From contig SADC01001275.1 of NCBI GenBank assembly GCA_004194705.1, positions 620,001 through 684,000 of the forward strand: 64,000 nucleotides of DNA, in the 5' to 3' direction. This document shows, piece after piece, positions 56,928-64,000 of this stretch. Within the stretch, counting starts at the first letter, position 1. Each line of letters starts with the position of its first letter. Position numbers and translations under genes: made by a program. Source of the DNA: Ditylenchus dipsaci. Its lineage: Eukaryota; Nematoda; Chromadorea; Rhabditida; Anguinidae. The notes beneath the pieces are model-generated. The model was not told where the DNA came from. It saw only the letters and a program-made list of their open reading frames with translations, and ran no database searches.

Positions 56928-59900
56928 ATGATCAAGAGTAAACTAAGAAAGATGACTATTGGCCAGCTTGTAGGAACAGCTGGTGGTAATAACCTTGCCG
57001 GAGTCAACTGTGCAGCCTCGGAGAAAGATCGACCCAGTGAGTATATTTTTTCTTTTAATTTATAAAAAATAGTGGGCGTGAAAGAAACTTGGACTAACAA
57101 GCTGTTTTTTCTTAAAAATTGACTGAAAAAATAGATAAAAATTGACTTCACTCCAAAAAAAGCCACCTGATTGCCGATTTCGTAACTTGTGCATGTAAAG
57201 GTCTCCCAACAACCGCACCTCCAAGCAGCGTTTGTTTGATTATTGGATTAACGAAAAGTATAAGAAAATTGGCAGCAAAAGAGAGTTACGTTCATAAAAA
57301 TTAGGGTAGTGGTTGTTAAGTCAGGTGCTGAAAACAATGGAGTTTAATTTAACCACCATTAATACTGTTTTTCTTTTCCCCTTTTGTGGCCTGAGTCGAT
57401 AATAAGGAGAGGAAGGAATCGTGTCATGGGGACATACATGTGATTTGTGAAAAGAGATACGAAATTGGCTGCGAAACTCAACTGCGATATTGGCTAACTG
57501 TGTGAAAATAGTTAGGTATGCCACGGCTATAGACCTAACTTTTTCGATTAAAAATTTTTTAACTGTGTAAGAAGATCGCTATTTTCATTTTTTCTCTTAT
57601 TCTTTGCTCGCTCTGAAGCACTCTTCAGAAAAAGGCGGACAAGCAATGATTGTATTTGATTGTAGACTAGCCAGCGAAAAAAAATCGATCAGCCAATTTT
57701 GCAGACATTTAAGCAAACGAACAAACGAATGACTATGCAAAAAAAATGAGCAGCAAAAGATAAACACAATCACTGGGCGCCAGCCAGCAAATTATTTTTT
57801 ATGTGTCTGAGCAACATTTTTCGGTTCATTTGGCCCATAAAACTGTGGAAATTACTAGTTGTAATCGCTTTGATAATCATTAGCACTCAATTTTTTTGAT
57901 AATGATGATCACGTAACATCATTCCAAAAGAAGTCTGGCAATTACAAAAAGAGCATATAATCAAAATATATCACACCCTTTTAACAAAAAAGTCATTGGC
58001 CAATCAGTTTTTCCAGTATCATATCCGTTTGCCCAATACCCAAAAAGCTTCTCTGTTGAAATAGTGCACAAGAGCTTTTGTCGCTCACAAGACTCCTGTA
58101 TAAATGTCAATATCTATTGGGCAAGCTGCTGTTTGCACAACTGGTTGTGATCCCAGGCTGGCGCGCCATCCACATGCATCTACAAATATACCCAACGTCA
58201 GTGCCATTGATCACCATTGCAAGATGGATGAGCAGTGTATATTTGTATATCGGAGGGAGTGTGTGCGTCAATCGTCTGCTCTCCTATACAAGCCTTGCTT
58301 GGATCCATGGCAAAAAAGAATAATAGTGCAGTGCAGCTGACTTGAATATATCGCGAGATTTTCCTAGCTAAAAAAGCTATATGGACTGAATGGCCTTAAA
58401 AGGGGTGACAGCTAAATCATGAGGCTTTTTAAAATGGTTAACTGTGAGAATAATTGGGTTAAAAAACAAGAAAAAATAGGAAATAAAAATACTTAATAAA
58501 TAAGTAAGCGTCTAAACATGTTGAGCTTGGACTTCCTGGTCTTTTGATTTTGTATTCACCTGCTTTCTGGTTTTTGAAGTGCATGACTTTTTTCCTAAAA
58601 AATTAGTTACTTAATGAAGAAAAAAGATGTCAACTAATTGTCACGAAAAGTAGCAAACAATATTTTTAATCCAAGTAATAATCCAGCTTCTCTCAAAAGT
58701 TAAAGCTCACAAATCATCGTTTTTGAATACTTTAATACAAGCAAAAACAGGTTTGAATAAATAAAAAAAACCGTCTCGACGCCTTTGAAAAATTTATTTT
58801 TGAACCACGCGCTTTAAACTTATGACCTAACCTAATACCAAACCAAAGCTTGGCGGTTTTTTAAGTTTTCTATTTTTTAATACTGAAAAGGCATGACTGA
58901 CTGAGCAATTCAATAAACTTGATTTCTGATTTTTTTGAAGCTACGTCAATCCAAAAACAACATTTGTTATCTTACTCTAAGCCAATGACTCAATTTATAT
59001 TGTTGAAAGGCTAAACACACAGTCCCTAAAGCAATAATAGCGAGCCAAAAAAAACCCGCTTCTTTGATCAGTTTTGCCGAAAAGAGCTTACTAATCTCCA
59101 TTAACAATCTTTCTATAAAGTTAGTTAATCAGTCAGCTGGGCCTTTTTCGCTGTACTCAACAAAGAAATATTGGTCAAAAACAATATTAGTGAAAACAAG
59201 AATCAGTAACTAAAACAACTGATTTCAGCCTATGATCCCTACTTCTTCAAGCGCACCTACAAACTAGGACCGGAAATAGGTCGAGGAGGCTTTGGAGTGG
59301 TCTACTCAGGCTTTCGCATTGAAGATCGTCAGACGGTTGCTATCAAATATGTAGCCAGGCGGAATGTCACTGAATGGGCTATGGTTGGTTTTTGAAATTC
59401 CATCAATGCATGATAAACAAAAACTAATACTGCTTGTTTTCAGCTAAAAAACAAAGAAGTCCCATTGGAAATCGCTTTGTTGGAGCAATGCCGAGGATGT
59501 CCAGGAGTAATTAAATTGATGGACTGGTATGTATTTCTATATATTTTTATGTATGAGCTTATTTTGACTGGTATTTTAGGTATGAAAGGCCAGATGGTTT
59601 TTTAATTGTCATGGAAAGACCATCCCCCTACTGCGACTTGTTCGACTATATATCTGACAGAGGAGCTCTGGATGAGGTCATCACTAGGTACGTTTTGAAT
59701 GCTTCATTTTGACTGAAAATTATAACCTTAGTATCTAAGCGTTTAAATAAATTTCAAAATTTTTTGAGAAAACTTTTATAAAAATTTAGACTCCATTTTT
59801 AATATCAAACAAAAGAATAATAACTGAGATAACAAACCACAATAAACTTGAGTACTCAACCTTAAAAATAAAGTTATGGGCATCTGAAATCAGTGAAAAT

Positions 59901-60152
59901 TGTCGGAAAAGGCTACTTTAAGAATATGACTCAAAATTGGCTTCTTTTACATATACATATACATACATAATTAATTCAGGTGCTTCTTCAAACAAATTGT
60001 GGAGACCTCCATCGCTTGTGCCAAAAACAACGTGGTCCATCGAGATATCAAGGACGAAAACATAATCATTGACATGCGAACTGGAGAGATCCGGCTGATC
60101 GACTTCGGCTCTGGAGCTTTTTTGAAAAACGCTGAGTATACCGACTTTGAAG
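56928..60152 (+). CDS. PIM-family serine/threonine kinase, 5' part (exons 1-5)
   Basis: Cytosolic or nuclear Ser/Thr kinase. Exons: 56928-57036, 59229-59383, 59444-59526, 59580-59687, 59980-60152. All junctions are GT-AG and all phases match. Visible motifs: glycine loop [15 protein letters not shown]-type lysine ([10 protein letters not shown]), alpha-C glutamate in [11 protein letters not shown], hinge ERPSP, where the proline is a PIM hallmark, catalytic [10 protein letters not shown], and DFG in [20 protein letters not shown]. The last matches the PIM activation segment rather than CAMK neighbours. The rest of the domain (the expected TRVYSPPEW block and C-lobe) is not found up to 64000, so the gene runs off the window after an intron of at least 3.8 kb. 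The start at 56928 (ATG of MIKSKLRKM) is the first ATG of the open frame; the frame stays open upstream to about 56799 without another ATG. Nematode relatives are called PRK, but orthology cannot be settled here. Confidence 0.9.
57037..59228. other. Kinase intron 1
   Basis: A 2.2-kb GT-AG intron between the N-terminal exon and the glycine-loop exon (donor GTGAGTAT, acceptor TGATTTCAG). No nested gene seen. Contains GTTAACTGTGAGAATA at about 58438. Confidence 0.7.
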
Positions 60153-63100
60153 GTAGGGCTTTGTGAAATATCTTTGTAGCTCGTTTAAAACAATCAAAAA
60201 GTCTAAACTTCAAATAGCTATTTTAAACAGCTCCAAACAGCTATTTTACATGCCGTCGTTTTAGTTCACAAAAAAGAGTAGGATGAAACTAAGAGAATTT
60301 TAAACTTTATTAGCTAAAGTTGCAGTTTTAGAGCTTCCTATGAATAGTAACTAAATCTTCTTTTGTCTAACCTTTTCACCGCAGGGCTTTTGGGGCTTTA
60401 AGTGTTATAAATTGTTTGGAGCTTTGGAAAATCAAATCAATTTTCGTTGAAGCCTGCTTTCCTGTTAATAGATACTTCCTGAGTGCTAAGAAAAAGCTAT
60501 TTGTCAGGAGAAGGAGTGGGTTTTCTGATTGGTGTTTGTGGTAGTGGTTTAATGGATGGGAATTACAAGATTTACTGGCACTTGATTGAATGTGGTTAAT
60601 AATTTTTGTAAGGACAACTGTGAAGATAGTTAACTGTAAGAATACTTGAATTGAAAAATGATCAACTGCTAAAATAATTAACTTTTGCGAAAGATCCCTT
60701 ATCATAATTTATTTTACTGTTCCTGTGGAATGGGTGGAATTTTTTTAATAATTTTGTGTCCAAGACTAGCTCTTTTTGTATTATCAAACAAGTAGCAAAA
60801 AAACTACGTATTTTTATTTAAATCTGAAAGTATTTGTAAATCTAGAAATACTTCCCCAAAGAAGACAGCTGCTCTTGAGTTGCTCACTTGGGAAGCAAAA
60901 CCAAGTCTTATTAATTGCTTTAGCTCAAAGAGAGTTGTGTTTAACAGCTGGTGATTGATCCTATGCTGAATCTTGGAAGCCTCACTCCTTCCGTTTCTAA
61001 CACTTGTTTCAAAAAAATTTGACTCACTATTTCGTTCAACCACCCACACTTCTTTTCTAGCAGTTTTCAGAGTATAGAAAGAGTCAGCAAAAATAGTTAA
61101 CCATGTATTTAGAGAAGTAAGCTTCTTAATAAGAAATTTCAAGAATTCCTGTTCAAATAAATATTACAAATAAATTGAGAGAGCAAAATGTGGTGTTTTT
61201 AATCATTTGCTTTTTCGCCGACCTTTGCTCCCTGGAAAATGTTCACATAAAACAGCATAGTAGTAAAAATTTATGAAGATCAGCAACATGTGATAAGAAA
61301 AAGCTGTTCTAGCTAAGCTTTTTTCTAGGCAGAAATCAGTGTAAAAATAAGAAAGTAGTCTTTAAAGTTTTTGCAGTTAACTATTACTACAGTTATCCGT
61401 CTTATGCACAGTTAAATCACAGTTATTATTGTTTTTTTTATTTGTTTGAACATGAAAAAGGGGCAAAAAGGTTAAGTCTCAGCACTTTTTAATTATTTCT
61501 TTCTTAAAAAGTGTTTTCGTTGAAACAATAAAAATCAAACATCTTAATATGCTCACAACATCTTTTTTATTGTTCTTCTTCTTTAAAAGGGAGTATTTTT
61601 TTTCTTTTCATTGGGGAAACTTACTAGTGTATTAATAATGATATAAAAATGGGTTCTGAGCTGCAAGATAATTTTTGCAAGAAAAAAGAAGAGAAGACCT
61701 ATAGCGGAAGTATTTTCTCAGAAAATTTTTCTTTGTTAGCATTTTTTCTTCTAAAGTTTTTGTGCTTTACAGTGCTGAACAGGAAAATATAAACAACTTA
61801 ATTTTAGTTAAAGTTTTCAGTTGACTGTAGAAAAGACAAGAAATATTATTGTTTTAGTAAATTAACAAAACCATCAGATACTGTCTGTATTTTGCTGAAT
61901 TTATTCACTGCCTTTTTCACTTCTTTTTGCTCTAGTATGTAGACTGGCCCAAGGTCAAAGCTATATTGGTTGGAGAAAATGAGAAAGGAAATATTTGTTA
62001 CAAAAATTAATTATTATTACAAAACTAGTAGGGAGAAGAAGGGAAAGAGGCTACCGGTGTTGATCTACAGTGGAAATTAAAGAGCGGGTGGGCAGCGCTG
62101 AAACAGATTTGCACAAAGATTCGAGAGAGATTAGTGGGAGCAACAGCAGCAAACGCCCCGAAATTCCTTTTATTCATGTAAATGCTCAATGAATAAAAAT
62201 AATAGTAGTGATACACACACCAATATATAATCGAGAAAGGCTATCGGCAATATCTCTTCCTCTCTGCTCTTTTTTTACATTGCAGTCCTCATGAACAAAG
62301 TGGTGGAGGGCGCGTCCTAAATTTAATAGAACAATAAAAATTCCCATAATTTTGTTCACAGGAAGTATAAGTCATACCTTTGCTTTCTTTCGGTATGCGG
62401 TTCCAAGTTTTTAAAAATAGGTCGGTTGCCAGAGGGAACTGACCCAGCGCAAAACAGTTCTAGATATCACATTCTTTCCTACGATCAAAATTCTATATAA
62501 CGCTCACCCGAAAAGTTCGTTCCCGCCTAGGATCCGTATCTGTTTCAACGCAATTTTTTAAGTTCTTTTATTTCAGTTCTTCATTTATCTTTCTTTTATC
62601 ATTTCTGCTTTTACAGTATGGTGCCGAATGTCACCAGAATTCCAATTTTTCCGAGCGTTTTTTCAAAACCTGAAATATTTTTTCTCAAAAAATGTAAAAA
62701 CTCTGTATAACGATCACTCATTTTTATAACGATCACTCATCACTCATTTGGTGGAGTATTATATAATTTTGACTGTATTTATTTCGATTTTTTAAATTCA
62801 CTAAACGCAGGGCCAAATCTAACTAATGTCCTTACACACTTTTTTGGTGACCTTTGCAGCTGAGACACAGAGAGACTCTCTAATGCTCACCCAGGTTAAC
62901 TTAAGAAGAGGATGAATAGTGGATGGGAAAGAAAGGTTAAGAGGCGAGAATGAATCAAAAAGAGGTAAAGAGGGGTTTGTGACTAGCTGGCGCTGCTGAC
63001 TGCTGGTACATACGCTGGCCACCCATCTCCAATGGGTGACTGCAAGAGAAGTAGAGCGCCTGCTGGATAGATGATCTCCCTTTAGTGCCAAGGCGTACTC

Positions 63101-64000
63101 TGGTACAATTCTATACCTCCTATCTTCTCTGCCCCTTTTTGTTGCCAAAATTACAAAGGGGCTCTCAATGACAAAAGGGAGGAAGGGTAAATGAGAGAAC
63201 GACTTGAAATGGCGTGGGGGAAAGTGGTGCGCAAAGACGGACAGAACACAGCACAGGGAAAAGCAATGCTCCTGCCTTTTGATTTGCTATTGCATAGACC
63301 ATAAAACAAATTGAGATTTACCTTGCCAACTGTAAAATAGTTAACTGTGAAAATAGTATATTGTTAACTCACGACTACCAAAAAAGTGATAGGAACTAAA
63401 AACCCGAACTTTATTTTCTATCTAAAGGGCAATTTTTTTTTATTCACACTATACTCAGAAGTAAACACATTAAAGTGCTATGCAGTCATTCAATAAAAAA
63501 AGTACAGCAAAATCACATTTTTTGCTTATTTTTTTGGCGATTTGTCATTTTTCTTGAAGGTGTTTAGATATGATTTATTTCACCACTTCCACATTCCAAG
63601 ATTATTCTTTTTTGGAATTAGAAGCGATAAAATCAACAATCCAATCAAAATATGTAATAAATTCCTGAAAGTAGACGTTTAGCTCCCCAAAAAGGAGGGG
63701 AATGGATGTGATTCATGAGATTGGAATGAATTTAGCTCTTACGCCCTAGCTCTCTCTTTCACAAAAAACAAATCGGCGAACGGGAACGCGAAAGCAATGG
63801 GATGAAAAGAAGGTCATATCTTGTTTTGCGCTTCAGTCGACATTTTTTGCGAAAAATAATAATAAAACGCATTCAGCATCGTTAACTGTAAGAAACGCTA
63901 GTTTAACCAATCGAAAAGTCTAATGTTTTATTTTAAAAAAATACTTTCCTCTGTGGACTTTGTTCTTCTCATTGTTTTTCGCACTAATTTGTTAGGCGAC
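60153..64000. other. Kinase intron 5 (incomplete), noncoding
   Basis: Starts with donor GTAGGGCT and continues beyond the window. No kinase exon could be found in it. It holds several GTTAAC motifs (about 60627, 61094, 61375, 63339, 63882), a pogo-like element at 62482-62777, and a GC-richer island at about 62820-63260 whose 109-codon minus frame has no ATG start. Confidence 0.5.
62482..62777. mobile_element. Pogo-like MITE related to 24489-24729
   Basis: Left GATCAAAATTCTATATAACG and right end, complement CAGTCAAAATTATATAATAC. The interior shares AAAGTTCGTTCCCGCCTAGG, and an ACCAGAATTCCAATTTTTCC block, with the 24.5-kb copy and with a diverged copy near 53.2 kb. Confidence 0.6.

Noticed and set aside
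62819..63148. 109-codon minus-strand frame rich in R and S
   Set aside because: It starts at TTG, lies in a GC-richer intron patch, and has no motif or fitting splice sites.

Overview
The window is eukaryotic: AT-rich, gene-poor and full of repeats. It carries spliced animal genes with many very short introns (41-60 nt), most of them GT-AG. The gene content is a nuclear receptor with the CESCKA P-box typical of the NR1J (DAF-12/HR96) group, a flavin-containing monooxygenase and a PIM-type kinase. Together with the tiny introns this points to a small invertebrate, most likely an ecdysozoan and perhaps a nematode. The phylum is inferred, not proven.

Layout. At 3.9-12.7 kb lie two genes in head-to-head orientation. 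The nuclear receptor is on the minus strand (six exons, 8398 to 3893) and the flavin monooxygenase is on the plus strand (six exons, 9159 to 12742). About 0.76 kb separates their start codons. Their larger introns are loaded with transposons. Receptor intron 2 holds a MULE-type element (about 5.1-7.5 kb) with its own eight-exon transposase gene on the opposite strand, plus a hairpin MITE. FMO intron 2 holds a 490-bp foldback whose 8-bp target duplication contains the 5' splice site. FMO intron 3 holds a foldback with tandem-repeat arms. Both host genes need one extra base to stay in frame, in each case possibly in a G run.

13-33 kb is a transposon graveyard. It holds several TIR families: GGTACTT (8-bp TSD, Merlin/ISXO2-like transposase tail), GGCGCTA (8-bp TSD, long C runs, one copy carrying an F-box fragment), TACCGTATT (TA-flanked, pogo/Tc5-like transposase relic), CAGTCGACTC or CAGTCAAACC (pogo/Tigger-like MITEs), and AGGACCATTGCC (TTAA-flanked). 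33-57 kb has few MITEs and no gene that I can support. It is AT-rich noncoding DNA scattered with a GTTAAC-centred motif. 56.9-60.2 kb carries the first five exons of a PIM-family kinase. Its 3' exons, from the activation-segment end onward, are not found before the window ends, so the next intron is at least 3.8 kb.

The three host genes do not form a pathway or operon. The receptor and the FMO might share a promoter region, and NR1J receptors and FMOs are both linked to xenobiotic or lipid handling in other animals, but co-regulation here is only a suggestion. The strongest unusual features are the splice-site-duplicating insertion, the intron-rich MULE nested antisense in a receptor gene, two apparent GC-AG introns in one gene, and transposon families with terminal poly(C) tracts or tandem-repeat arms.
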